DNA of 64,000 nucleotides from Pseudomonas sp. N3-W (GTDB lineage Bacteria; Pseudomonadota; Gammaproteobacteria; Pseudomonadales; Pseudomonadaceae): NCBI RefSeq assembly GCF_024970185.1, contig NZ_CP103965.1, positions 6,529,001 to 6,593,000 of the forward strand, read 5' to 3'. Shown piece by piece: positions 25,989 to 35,400 of this stretch (position 1 is its first letter; each line of letters starts with the position of its first letter). The notes under the pieces were generated by a model. It saw only the letters and a program-made list of their open reading frames with translations, ran no database searches and was not told where the DNA came from. The position numbers and the translations under genes were made by a program.

Positions 25989-27446
25989 ATGCTCGAAGTC
26001 ATCAACGACTTCCTCTCAGGGAAAGTACTGATCGTGCTCATTGTCGGGCTCGGTAGCTACTTCACGATCCGCTCGCGTTTCGTCCAATTGCGCCACTTCT
26101 TCCACATGTTTGCGGTATTCCGCGACAGCCTGAAAAGCAGCGCCGGCCAACTCAGCTCGTTCCAGGCCCTGATGCTCAGCCTCGCCGGCCGCGTCGGTGC
26201 CGGCAACATCGCAGGTGTCGGCATCGCCGTGACCCTCGGTGGGCCGGGTGCAGTGTTCTGGATGTGGGTGACTGCGCTGGTCGGTATGTCCAGCAGCTTC
26301 TTCGAATGCTCCCTCGGCCAGCTCTACAAGCGCTGCGATTCCGACGGCACCTACCGTGGCGGTCCGTCCTACTACATCCAGCACGGCCTGCAGAAACGCT
26401 GGCTGGGCATGATCATGGCATTCCTGTTGCTGGTGACCTTCGGGTTCGCTTTCAACGGCCTGCAATCCCACGCCGTGACGCACTCGCTGAACAACGCTTT
26501 CGGCCTCGACACCACCTACACCGGTCTCGGTCTGGCTGTGCTGTTGGGCCTGGTGTTCGTCGGCGGGATCAAGCGCATCGCCAAGGTCGCGGACCTGCTG
26601 GTGCCGGTCAAAACCCTGGTGTACATCGGCGTGACCCTCTACGTGATCGTGCTGCAATTCGACCACGTTCCAGGCATGCTGATGACCATCGTCAAAAGCG
26701 CCTTCGGTCTCGACCAGGCCTTCGGCGGCCTGATCGGCAGCGCCATCGTCATGGGCGTGAAGCGTGGCGTGTTCGCCAACGAAGCAGGCCTGGGCAGCGC
26801 ACCGAACGTGGCTGCGGTCGCGTCGGTCGAGCATCCGGTGGCACAAGGCGTGGTTCAGGCGTTCAGCGTGTTCCTCGACACCTTCGTGATCTGCACCTGC
26901 ACCGCGTTGCTGATCCTGCTCTCGGGCTTCTACACCCCGGGCTTCGAAGGCGACGGCATTGCCCTGACCCAGAACTCCCTGGCCGCCGTGGTCGGTGACT
27001 GGGGCCGGATGTTCATCTCCGTGGCGCTGTCGTTGTTCGTGTTCACCTCGATCCTCTACAACTACTACCTGGGCGAGAGCAACCTGCGCTTCCTGATCGG
27101 TGAAAACCGCAAGGCGCTGATCGGCTATCGCGCACTGGTACTGGTGTTGATCTTCTGGGGTGCCATCGAAAACCTGAGCACTGTGTTCGCCTTCGCCGAC
27201 ATCACCATGACCATGCTGGCGTTCGTCAACCTGATCGCTCTGTTCCTGCTGTTCAAGGTCGGCATGCGCATCATGCGTGACTACGATGACCAGCGTGCTG
27301 CCGGCATCAAGACGCCAGTGTTCGATTCGAGCAAGTTCCCGGATCTGGACCTGGACCTGCAAGCCTGGCCGGCCAACCCGCCAGCCGCTGCTCCAAAGGC
27401 AGAAGCAGCAGTAGAGCCGCAAGGCGTGACCGCAGCGCAACGCTGA
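25989..27446 (+). CDS. Sodium:alanine-type amino-acid symporter (AGCS family)
   Basis: This 485-residue carrier of the AGCS family imports a small amino acid with Na+. It has about 11 hydrophobic segments, and the family motif GRVGAGNIAGVGIAVTLGGPGAVFW (residues 68-92) with SLAGRVGAGN in the first part. A second signature is NEAGLGSAPNVAAVA near residue 265. The charged, proline-rich tail after residue 450 is not conserved. It lies between aspA and ansA; alanine or glycine are the usual cargoes, and the neighbours raise a link to aspartate or asparagine use. An unusually structured leader precedes it. Confidence 0.92.
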   Translation: MLEVINDFLSGKVLIVLIVGLGSYFTIRSRFVQLRHFFHMFAVFRDSLKSSAGQLSSFQALMLSLAGRVGAGNIAGVGIAVTLGGPGAVFWMWVTALVGMSSSFFECSLGQLYKRCDSDGTYRGGPSYYIQHGLQKRWLGMIMAFLLLVTFGFAFNGLQSHAVTHSLNNAFGLDTTYTGLGLAVLLGLVFVGGIKRIAKVADLLVPVKTLVYIGVTLYVIVLQFDHVPGMLMTIVKSAFGLDQAFGGLIGSAIVMGVKRGVFANEAGLGSAPNVAAVASVEHPVAQGVVQAFSVFLDTFVICTCTALLILLSGFYTPGFEGDGIALTQNSLAAVVGDWGRMFISVALSLFVFTSILYNYYLGESNLRFLIGENRKALIGYRALVLVLIFWGAIENLSTVFAFADITMTMLAFVNLIALFLLFKVGMRIMRDYDDQRAAGIKTPVFDSSKFPDLDLDLQAWPANPPAAAPKAEAAVEPQGVTAAQR

Positions 27447-27456
27447 TCGGTAACAA

Positions 27457-27479
27457 CCGGGCGCATCCCCTGCGCCCGG
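27457..27479 (+). terminator. Hairpin after agcS
   Basis: CCGGGCGCA pairs perfectly over 9 bp with TGCGCCCGG around a TCCCC loop, 11 bp past the agcS stop. No T-run follows, so this is a weak terminator or a 3' stability hairpin. Confidence 0.55.
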
Positions 27480-27575
27480 CGTGACACAACGTGCGACCGG
27501 CGTCATGCTCGGTCGCAGGTTGTGGCAGCGTATTGATGCTGCCATTTTGGTTCGAGCTTGAGAGCGCATCGCAGC

Positions 27576-27600
27576 CTTCGCGAGCAGGCTCGCTCCCACA
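27576..27600. repeat. Single REP unit before ansA
   Basis: One inverted unit TTCGCGAGCAGGCTCGCTCC plus CACA, without a partner, some 46 bp upstream of ansA. Confidence 0.75.
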
Positions 27601-27645
27601 TAAGCTCGCTACCCAACAAAAAGTCATTGCTCTCGGAGAGTCTCC

Positions 27646-28650
27646 ATGAATTCCTCGACCTACCCTGCCGCCCAGCACGTCATGGTGCTCTACACCGGTG
27701 GCACCATCGGCATGCAGGCCAGCGCCAACGGCCTGGCCCCGGCGTCCGGTTTCGAAGCGCGGATGCGTGATTACCTGCACAGCCAGCCTGAACTCGTCGT
27801 GCCGCAGTGGCGCTTTCGCGAGATGAGCCCGCTGATCGACAGCGCCAACATGAGCCCGGCCTACTGGCAGCAGCTGCGTGAAGCCGTGGTCGACGCCGTC
27901 GACGTTCAAGGCTGCGACAGCGTGCTGATCCTGCACGGCACCGACACCCTGGCGTACAGCGCGGCGGCCATGAGTTTTCAATTGCTCGGCCTGCATGCCC
28001 GTGTGTGCTTTACCGGCTCGATGCTGCCGGCCGGCGTGACCGACAGCGATGCCTGGGAAAACCTCGGCGGCGCACTGGTTGCACTGGGCAAGGGCCTGGC
28101 GCCGGGCGTGCATCTGTATTTCCACGGCGAGCTGCTGGACCCGACCCATTGCGCGAAAGTACGCAGTTTCGGTCGTCATCCGTTCAAGCGCCTGGCGCGT
28201 CAGGGCGGCGGTGTAAAGGCGACTTCGGTGCCTGCACAGCTGAACTACAACCAGAGCCGGCAGCTGGCGAAAGTCGGCGTGTTGCCGTTGTTCCCCGGCA
28301 TTGGCGCCGAGCAGCTTGATGGCGTGCTGAACAGCGGCATTCAGGGCTTGGTGCTGGAGTGCTACGGCAGCGGCACCGGGCCGAGCGACAATCCTGACTT
28401 CCTCGCCGCCCTCGCGCGGGCACGGGACAAGGGTGTCGTGGTGGCTGCCGTCACTCAATGCCATGAAGGTGGCGTGGAGCTGGACATTTATGAGGCCGGC
28501 AGTCGCTTGCGCGGTGTCGGCGTGCTTTCCGGCGGCGGCATGACCCGTGAGGCGGCGTTTGGCAAGTTGCATGCGCTGCTGGGTGCAGGGCTGGAAAATG
28601 CCGAAGTGCGTCGGCTGGTCGAACTCGACCTGTGCGGCGAACTCAGCTGA
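27646..28650 (+). CDS. ansA: L-asparaginase (type I-like)
   Basis: This 334-residue enzyme hydrolyses asparagine to aspartate and ammonia. The two threonine active-site motifs are present: YTGGTIGMQ near residue 18 (nucleophile) and ILHGTDTLAYSAAAM near residue 95. There is no signal peptide, which suits the cytosolic type I enzyme rather than the periplasmic type II. It follows the AGCS symporter and aspA, so the block may convert asparagine to aspartate to fumarate. The ATG at 27646 has GGAGAG 8-10 bp upstream. The symbol ansA is by type and could be given differently by others. Confidence 0.85.
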   Translation: MNSSTYPAAQHVMVLYTGGTIGMQASANGLAPASGFEARMRDYLHSQPELVVPQWRFREMSPLIDSANMSPAYWQQLREAVVDAVDVQGCDSVLILHGTDTLAYSAAAMSFQLLGLHARVCFTGSMLPAGVTDSDAWENLGGALVALGKGLAPGVHLYFHGELLDPTHCAKVRSFGRHPFKRLARQGGGVKATSVPAQLNYNQSRQLAKVGVLPLFPGIGAEQLDGVLNSGIQGLVLECYGSGTGPSDNPDFLAALARARDKGVVVAAVTQCHEGGVELDIYEAGSRLRGVGVLSGGGMTREAAFGKLHALLGAGLENAEVRRLVELDLCGELS

Positions 28651-28663
28651 CACCACACAACAC

Positions 28664-28754
28664 CTGTGGGAGCGGGCTTGCTCGCGAAGGGACCGTGTCA
28701 GTCGAGATCCATTTCACTGACACACCGCTTTCGCGAGCAAGCCCGTTCCCACAG
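28664..28754. repeat. REP pair (REPIN-like) after ansA
   Basis: GTGGGAGCGGGCTTGCTCGC and the inverted TTCGCGAGCAAGCCCGTTCC flank about 45 bp, between ansA and the AraC gene. Confidence 0.85.
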
Positions 28755-28814
28755 GAATCATCGCCAGGCATGTAACTTGCTGCGTTCCAGCCACCCCAAG
28801 GCTGGAAGTCCTCC

Positions 28815-29807
28815 ATGCTCCACTCCCACCTCACCACGCTCAACGCTGTCTCTCTGGTGCTAAACACCTTCAAGGCTGAAGGCCTGTCCAGCGAGGCGCT
28901 GTTGGCCGGCAGCGGCATCAGTGCGGCGGACCTGAGCCGCGCCGACACGCGCATTACCACCAATCAAGAGATGCAGGTCTGCGCCAATGCCGTTGCACTC
29001 AAGCGTGATATCGGCCTGGAACTGGGCCGGCGCATGCACGTTTCGTCCTACGGCATGCTCGGTTATGCGCTGCTCACCACTGCCACCTTCGGTGACGCTT
29101 TGCGCCTGGCAATGCGTTATCCGGCGCTGCTGGGAACACTTTTCGAGCTGAGCCTGGAAGACGATGGCGAACGGGTCTGGTTCGTCGCCGCCGATTACCG
29201 GGAAAATCCGGCGCTGGCGGTGTTCAATGCCGAGTTCTGCCTGGTGTCGCTGAAAGTCATCTGCGACGACCTGCTTGGCCATCCATTGCCGTTGCTCGCT
29301 ACCCGGTTCGAGCATGCGCCGCCCGACTATCAAGCGAGCTACGGTGAACCGTTCGACTGCCCCTTGTACTTCAATGCGCACGACAACGCCTTCGCCTTCG
29401 ACCGCCGCTGGCTCGATCAACCGCTGCCACTGGCCGATGTCATTACCCATCAAGCGATGGCCGAGCGCTGCCGCAAGCAGAACACCGAGTTCACCGGGCG
29501 CCAGGCGTGGCTGGGGCGCATTCGTCAGTTGCTCGGCGCACAGCTGAATGCGGCGCCGGGCCTGGAGGGGCTGGCCGAGCAGATGAAGTGCTCCGCGCGG
29601 ACGTTGCGCCGGCATTTGAAAGATCTGGGGTGCAGCTATCAGGAATTGCTGGATGAGCTGCGGTTCGAGCAGGCCAAGCAAATGCTGTGTGAGGATCAGT
29701 TGCCCATCTATCGAATTGCCGAGGCGCTGGGATTCAGCGAGACCGCGAGTTTCCGCCATGCATTTGTGCGCTGGAGCGGGGTGACGCCGAGCCAGTTTCG
29801 GCCTTGA
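28815..29807 (+). CDS. AraC-family regulator beside polyamine genes
   Basis: This 330-residue regulator has an N-terminal ligand-binding domain of the Arabinose_bd (PF12625)/OruR kind (about residues 15-200, including GLELGRRMHVSSYGMLGYALL) and a C-terminal AraC helix-turn-helix (about 230-330: LAEQMKCSARTLRRHLKDLG and YRIAEALGFSETASFRHAFVRWSG). The next genes, separated by a 291-bp REP-containing gap, handle acetylated polyamines, so it may control them; this is inference from neighbourhood. There is no obvious partner kinase. Confidence 0.85.
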   Translation: MLHSHLTTLNAVSLVLNTFKAEGLSSEALLAGSGISAADLSRADTRITTNQEMQVCANAVALKRDIGLELGRRMHVSSYGMLGYALLTTATFGDALRLAMRYPALLGTLFELSLEDDGERVWFVAADYRENPALAVFNAEFCLVSLKVICDDLLGHPLPLLATRFEHAPPDYQASYGEPFDCPLYFNAHDNAFAFDRRWLDQPLPLADVITHQAMAERCRKQNTEFTGRQAWLGRIRQLLGAQLNAAPGLEGLAEQMKCSARTLRRHLKDLGCSYQELLDELRFEQAKQMLCEDQLPIYRIAEALGFSETASFRHAFVRWSGVTPSQFRP

Positions 29808-29830
29808 GTTATTCGCTGCCTGGAATACCG

Positions 29831-29928
29831 CGATCGCGAGCAAGCTCGCTCCCACATTTTGATCTTCAGCGAACACAGCTTTTGTGCAAGACACAGATCC
29901 CCCTGTGGGAGCGAGCCTGCTCCCACAT
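29831..29928. repeat. REP pair with truncated right unit
   Basis: TCGCGAGCAAGCTCGCTCCC lies at 29834 and GTGGGAGCGAGCCTGCTCCC at 29904. The right unit lacks the terminal TCGCGA of a complete copy. It fills most of the gap between the AraC gene and the amidohydrolase gene. Confidence 0.8.
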
Positions 29929-30098
29929 TAGTCCTGCATTCCACGCCCAGTGCCGGGGCACATCTGCGCCAATCAGGGGCGAATTTCGGTCAGATCTTTT
30001 GGCCATATCAATCCCCTTTTGGCCTTTCCTGCTGTTCTCTGAAAAGCCGGCCGCCGCAAGACTGTGTTCAACCGAATCAGCCTGCGGAGAACAAGAAA

Positions 30099-31130
30099 AT
30101 GCTGACGATCTACTCGCACGATCACCACCTGCACCACGGCCGTTGTGAATTGATGGACGGCCAACTGATGCCCTGCTTCGAAATGCCGTCCCGTGCCGAC
30201 CACGTGCTGCAACGCGTGCAGTACCGCGACCTGGGCCCGGTCGAGGCGCCACAGGATTTTGGCCTCGGCCCGATCCAGCGCATCCACAGCCGCGACTACC
30301 TGGATTTCTTCAAAGGCGCCTGGGCGCGCTGGACCGAATTCAATACCGACGGCGACTTGCTGCCCTACACCTGGCCGGCCCGCACCCTGCGCCGCCTCAT
30401 ACCCCGCAGCCTGCACGGTCAGCTCGGCTATTACAGCTTCGACGGCGGCGCACCGATCACTGCCGGCACCTGGCAAGCGGCCTACAGCGCAGCACAAGTG
30501 GCGTTGACTGCCCAGGCGGTAATCCAGCGCGGCGCCCGCAGTGCCTTCGCCTTGTGCCGACCACCGGGACACCATGCCGCCAGCGATTTGATGGGCGGTT
30601 ATTGCTACCTCAACAACGCCGCCATCGCCGCCCAGGCGTTCCTCGACCAGGGCCACAAAAAAGTCGCGATCCTCGACGTCGATTACCACCACGGCAACGG
30701 CACGCAGTCGATCTTCTACGAACGCAGTGACGTGTTGTTCACCTCCATCCATGGCCACCCGGAAGCGGAATTTCCGTTCTTCCTCGGCTATGACGACGAG
30801 CTGGGCGAAGGCGCGGGTGAAGGCTTCAACTTCAACTACCCATTGCCCGCCGGTTCTGGCTGGGACACCTGGAGTGCAGCGCTGGATCAGGCCTGCGACG
30901 AAATCCGCAAATACGGCGCCGACATCGTCGTCGTGTCTTTGGGTGTCGACACGTTCAAGGACGATCCGATCTCTCAGTTCAAACTCGACAGCCCGGATTA
31001 CCTGGCCATGGGCGCGCGCATCGCCGCCCTCGGCAAGCCGACGCTGTTCGTGATGGAAGGCGGTTACGCGGTAGAAGAAATCGGCATCAATGCCGTGAAC
31101 GTTCTCGAAGGTTTTGAAAGCGCCCAATGA
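30099..31130 (+). CDS. aphA: Acetylpolyamine amidohydrolase
   Basis: This 343-residue zinc enzyme of the histone-deacetylase fold should remove acetyl groups from acetylated polyamines such as acetylputrescine or acetylspermidine. The zinc site and catalytic histidines are visible: CRPPGHHA near residue 157, the metal-ligand DVDYHHGNGTQS near 195 and a second aspartate in SLGVDTFKDDP near 286. Its length and position upstream of a PotF-like binding protein match Pseudomonas aphA loci. Stop and next start are separated by only 12 bp, so the two genes probably form an operon. Activity on true histones is not expected. Confidence 0.9.
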   Translation: MLTIYSHDHHLHHGRCELMDGQLMPCFEMPSRADHVLQRVQYRDLGPVEAPQDFGLGPIQRIHSRDYLDFFKGAWARWTEFNTDGDLLPYTWPARTLRRLIPRSLHGQLGYYSFDGGAPITAGTWQAAYSAAQVALTAQAVIQRGARSAFALCRPPGHHAASDLMGGYCYLNNAAIAAQAFLDQGHKKVAILDVDYHHGNGTQSIFYERSDVLFTSIHGHPEAEFPFFLGYDDELGEGAGEGFNFNYPLPAGSGWDTWSAALDQACDEIRKYGADIVVVSLGVDTFKDDPISQFKLDSPDYLAMGARIAALGKPTLFVMEGGYAVEEIGINAVNVLEGFESAQ

Positions 31131-31142
31131 GGAACTAGAACA

Positions 31143-32243
31143 ATGATCAGACTCAAGCGTTTTATCGCTCCAGCGCTGTGCGCCACGGTGCTCAGCGGTG
31201 CCGTCCATGCAGAAGAACGAACGTTGCGCGTCTACAACTGGTTCGACTACATCACGCCCAAGGCCCTGGAAGACTTCAAGTCCCAGAACACCCAGACCAA
31301 ACTGGTCTACGACATCTTCGACACCAACGAAGCGCTGGAGGCCAAGCTGCTGACCGGCAACTCCGGTTACGACGTGGTGGTGCCGTCCAATGTGTTCCTG
31401 GCCAAGCAGATTGAAGCCGGGGTGTTCCAGCCGCTGGACCGCAGCAAACTGCCGAACTGGAACCACCTCGATCCCAAGCTGATGAAGCTGATCGAGGCCA
31501 ACGATCCGGGCAACAAATTCGCCGTGCCCTACATGTACGGCACCATCCTGATCGGCTTCAACCCGGACAAGGTCAAGGCCGCGCTGGGTGCCAATGCACC
31601 GGTGGACAGTTGGGACCTGATCTTCAAGGAAGAGAACATCAGCAAACTGAAACAGTGCGGCGTCGCCCTGCTCGACTCGCCCTCGGAGATCCTGCCGCTG
31701 GCCCTGCAACACCTCGGCCTGGACCCCAACAGCAAGAAGCCTGCGGACTACGACAAGGCCGAAGCGCTGTTGATGAAGATCCGCCCGTACATCACCTACT
31801 TCCACTCGTCCAAGTACATGGCCGATATTGCCAACGGTGACATCTGCGTCGCGGTCGGTTATTCGGGCAGCTTCTCCCAGGCTGCCAACCGCGCCAAGGA
31901 AGCCAAGAACGGCGTGGTCGTGGACATGCGCCTGCCCAAAGAGGGCGCGCCGATCTGGTTCGACATGCTCGCGATTCCGAAGGGGGCGAAAAATCCACAA
32001 GACGCCTACACCTTCATCAATTACCTGCTGCAACCGCAGGTGATCGCACCGGTCAGCGACTTCGTCGGCTATCCGAACCCGAACAAGGACGCCACCGAAT
32101 TGGTCGACCCGGCGATCCGCAACAACCCGAACCTGTACCCGACCGAAGCGGCAATGAGTACGCTCTATACCCTGCAACCGCTGCCACGTGATGCCGAACG
32201 CGCACGGACCCGGGCCTGGACCAAAATCAAATCCGGGACCTGA
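31143..32243 (+). CDS. Polyamine-binding periplasmic protein (PotF-like)
   Basis: This 366-residue exported binding protein has a signal peptide (FIAPALCATVLSGAVHA) and the PotD/PotF signature YNWFDYITPKALEDF at the mature N-terminus. The ligand-cleft stretches DVVVPSNVFLAKQIEAGVF and GYSGSFSQAANRAKEA are typical, and an aspartate in WFDMLAIPKGAKN near residue 278 fits contact with the diamine. It follows aphA by 12 bp. No permease or ATPase gene lies adjacent, so the membrane part must be elsewhere. Putrescine versus spermidine preference cannot be told from sequence. Confidence 0.88.
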   Translation: MIRLKRFIAPALCATVLSGAVHAEERTLRVYNWFDYITPKALEDFKSQNTQTKLVYDIFDTNEALEAKLLTGNSGYDVVVPSNVFLAKQIEAGVFQPLDRSKLPNWNHLDPKLMKLIEANDPGNKFAVPYMYGTILIGFNPDKVKAALGANAPVDSWDLIFKEENISKLKQCGVALLDSPSEILPLALQHLGLDPNSKKPADYDKAEALLMKIRPYITYFHSSKYMADIANGDICVAVGYSGSFSQAANRAKEAKNGVVVDMRLPKEGAPIWFDMLAIPKGAKNPQDAYTFINYLLQPQVIAPVSDFVGYPNPNKDATELVDPAIRNNPNLYPTEAAMSTLYTLQPLPRDAERARTRAWTKIKSGT

Positions 32244-32273
32244 CGCCTGTGCTGATGGGTCATTGCGATCCCT

Positions 32274-32301
32274 GTGGGAGCCGAGCAAGCTCGACTCCCA
32301 C
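32274..32301. repeat. Compact REP-type palindrome
   Basis: GTGGGAG-C-CGAGC-AA-GCTCG-A-CTCCCAC is an almost perfect palindrome 31 bp past the binding-protein stop. It is a tighter version of the paired REP and may act as an mRNA 3' hairpin. Confidence 0.75.
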
Positions 32302-32412
32302 AAGGACTGCGTTTACCTGCCAGGGCTTTTTTAATAGACGATAAATAATTACCACCTCAACCCGCGTGGCGTTTCCTACCGTGGCTCAACCCCAGGTCAA
32401 CAGGAAACGACC

Positions 32413-35400
32413 ATGACGCAGACGTCCACATCCAACCCGCAAAACCCGTCGAAATTGCTTCAGGAAAAAAGCAGCCTGATCATTCAGACCAGCGAAGGCC
32501 CCAGCCTCGATGCGACGGCCGCCGAGCTGTTACGCAGCACCTTGAAGCAACAGTATCCAGAGCTGAACATCGACCCCGATCGCACCTTGCTGGTCACGCC
32601 ACAATGGAAACAGACCCGCGAGCAATTCATCGGTTTCGACCCGAAAATCGAGAGTCTGACCGAAACGTTATTGAGCCAGAGCCAGTCCGGGCAAATCGCC
32701 AACTTCACCGAAGGCGAGCACTTTCTGACACCGGCACCGCTGACCATCCCACCGATACAGCTGGCCGTCAGCATCGAAGAGATTGCCGACATACTCAACG
32801 ACTATGCGCCGCTGCTGTACGTCGAGCTCCAGCAACGGCAACTCGATTACTGGAACGAATCGCTCGTCGACAAACCCCGCTGGCACGTATTGAGCGACAC
32901 GCTGAAAAAGGCCTTGAACCTCGAGCAGGTCAACGGCTGGACAGCGGATCAGTGCGCGGTAGCCCGAGCGGTTTGCGCGCACCCGGACAAGACGGAACGG
33001 GCCAAAGCCACTACCACGATCCCGGGTATCCAGGCCTGCCTGATTGATATTGACTACAACGAATCAGACAACACCAGCCACTTTCTGCTGGGTGGGGCGA
33101 TTGTCCTCAAGGCCACGCACAATCAGCAGGACATGCTGTTGCTGTACAGCATCGAAGGCGGCTACGAAGCGTTCGACTCCATGGACAAACTGGGCGCTTC
33201 GTTGCCCGGGCGAATGAACATGGAGAACACCGGGGCGTCCCTTCAATGGCGCTTGTTCGAGCCTGACGGCGACATTTTCGACTACTTGGCCTGGGCGCTG
33301 GTTGCCGGCCAGATAGAGTCCCTTTCAGCACTCACTTCATCCCGTTCAACCTCGACAAATCAGATCTTTTCACCTGCATCGACCGGCAACGCCGGTCGTT
33401 TCAGCGCAGAGGAAAAAGAGCGCATCAAGCAGCTCAAGGACGCCGTTCCCGAGTGGCTCTCGAATGCCTCGGCAACCGACTTGCAGGACTACGGCCACTA
33501 TCTGTCGAACCAGGGCAAGCTGCGCAATGGCTCAGCGCTCAACGACATCGAGCTGATTACCCCTTATGCCCAGGAGCAAATGCGCAACGCGATTGTCGCG
33601 GACCGACGGGTGAATCACGGCAACGATGCGGTCGGACTGCCGCTTGACGAGTTGCAGATCACTATCACCAACAGCATGACGGCCGGCGCCTTCACCCTGC
33701 CCAACCCCCAAGACATCTACGTTGAAAGCCTGGGTAAATTCGGCCTGCAAAACGTCGCGCCGTACAAGGCCGAATTGAAGTTCAAGAACAACCAGGCATG
33801 CCCCGAATGGCTCACCGTTGCCTACCTCAACAAGATGGCGGAGCAGGTCGACATTGGTAAAACCTACCCGGCGCAGCTGAAGAAAAAGCTGATCGATGAC
33901 GAGGATCAGGCGCTGCTTCAGCAGCAACGCTATGTCAGCCTGCTGCCCGACCTGCTCAAGCTCAAAGCCCTGGAATGCAAACTGCAGAAAGAGGCCAGGA
34001 TTGACGACGTTGGTTATCAGTACGTCTGCGAGTTGATGGATGTCGCCCAAGGACAACCGAGAAAAGCACCGCTCGACATTGTCATTCGCCCACTGAGCTT
34101 TGTGCCCCGATATCGCTTGCTGTCCGGCGGTGACACTGTGGCCAACATGTTCATCATCGGTCCGCGCACGCCACATAACGGCCCGTGCCTGCTCTATCGC
34201 CCGGCGCTGGAAGATCCGTTGATACAGTTTGCTTCGTTTCAGAACATGATTTACGCCATGCACCAGCCCGGTGAACTCAGAGATTCAGTGCTGGCCTGGC
34301 TACCAACGCCCGCACTCAGTTTCGAGTACTCACAGTACGTATTTCCTGTCGGTCTGCCTTCGCCCTGGCTGGTAACGGCCTCAGGCATCGAGCTGCTGTT
34401 GAACCTGGGGCTGAGCGGCCCGATCAGCCTGGGCACCGAGGAGATCACCGACGACATACTGGCCACGCTGTTCACCAGCAACGCCCAGACACTGGTGGAA
34501 CAGGCTGACCGTCAGTCCCTGTCGAATGGTGAACGCCGCTGGGAGCTGCTGCGTGACAGCGGCTGGGCCATTTTCAGCGTCGCTTCGACTTTCTTGACCG
34601 GGCCGGTGGGCACCGCTGCGTGGGTCTGGCAAAGCATCGAACAGCTACAGCAAGGGCTTGAGGCCCATGAGCGCGGGGACAGTCTGGTGGAGTGGACGTC
34701 TTTGGGCGACGTCCTCATGACCTTGGGCATGATCCTGATTCATCAGGCCGGCCGGCGCATTTCGGCGGATATCGAGCGTTTACGCGGCGAACCGAAACAA
34801 TGGCCGTCATCCGTCACGACGGTGCGCCCATTACTCGAGCCTGTTGCGACCACCATGACGCTGGACACCACCGCGCTCTCCGGGGAGCTGCCCGCCGCAC
34901 ACGCCACGGTGCTGGAAGCCGGAGAGTCGGTACCGCGGCGCACCCCTACTGCCCTTGGGGTTTACCTGGACAGTGTGAAGGTCAGCGCACCGAACCTGAC
35001 CAACAAGGAGCTGATCACCCTCAACGACAAGCCGCCGCACCTTTATCAACTCAACGAAAAAAACTATGCCAAGGTCGCCAATCGCTGGTTCCAGGTGCTG
35101 ATCAATGACGATGAACAGGTGCAAATCGTCAATCCGAAAAACCCTGCACGCAGCGGCCCGTTGTTGACACATGATCAAAAGGGCAACTGGTATGTGGACA
35201 CGCGACTGCGCCTGCGAGGCGGTGGGCTGAGAAGCCGCCTCTCGGCCCTCAGGCTGGAAAAGGAACAGAGAAAGGCCACCCTGCACGCAAAGTTGAAGGC
35301 CTTCAAAAGTCAGGAAAACGCCATAGCGGTCGAAGTCGCACAACTGCGCGAGAACATGATGAACGCCACCGGGGATAACTTTAAAACCCAGACCGCGCTC

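Noticed and set aside
29973..32303. 776-residue open frame on the minus strand opposite aphA and the PotF-like gene
   Set aside because: It runs antisense to two well-supported genes and has no recognised domains; GC-rich coding sequence often leaves such long shadows.
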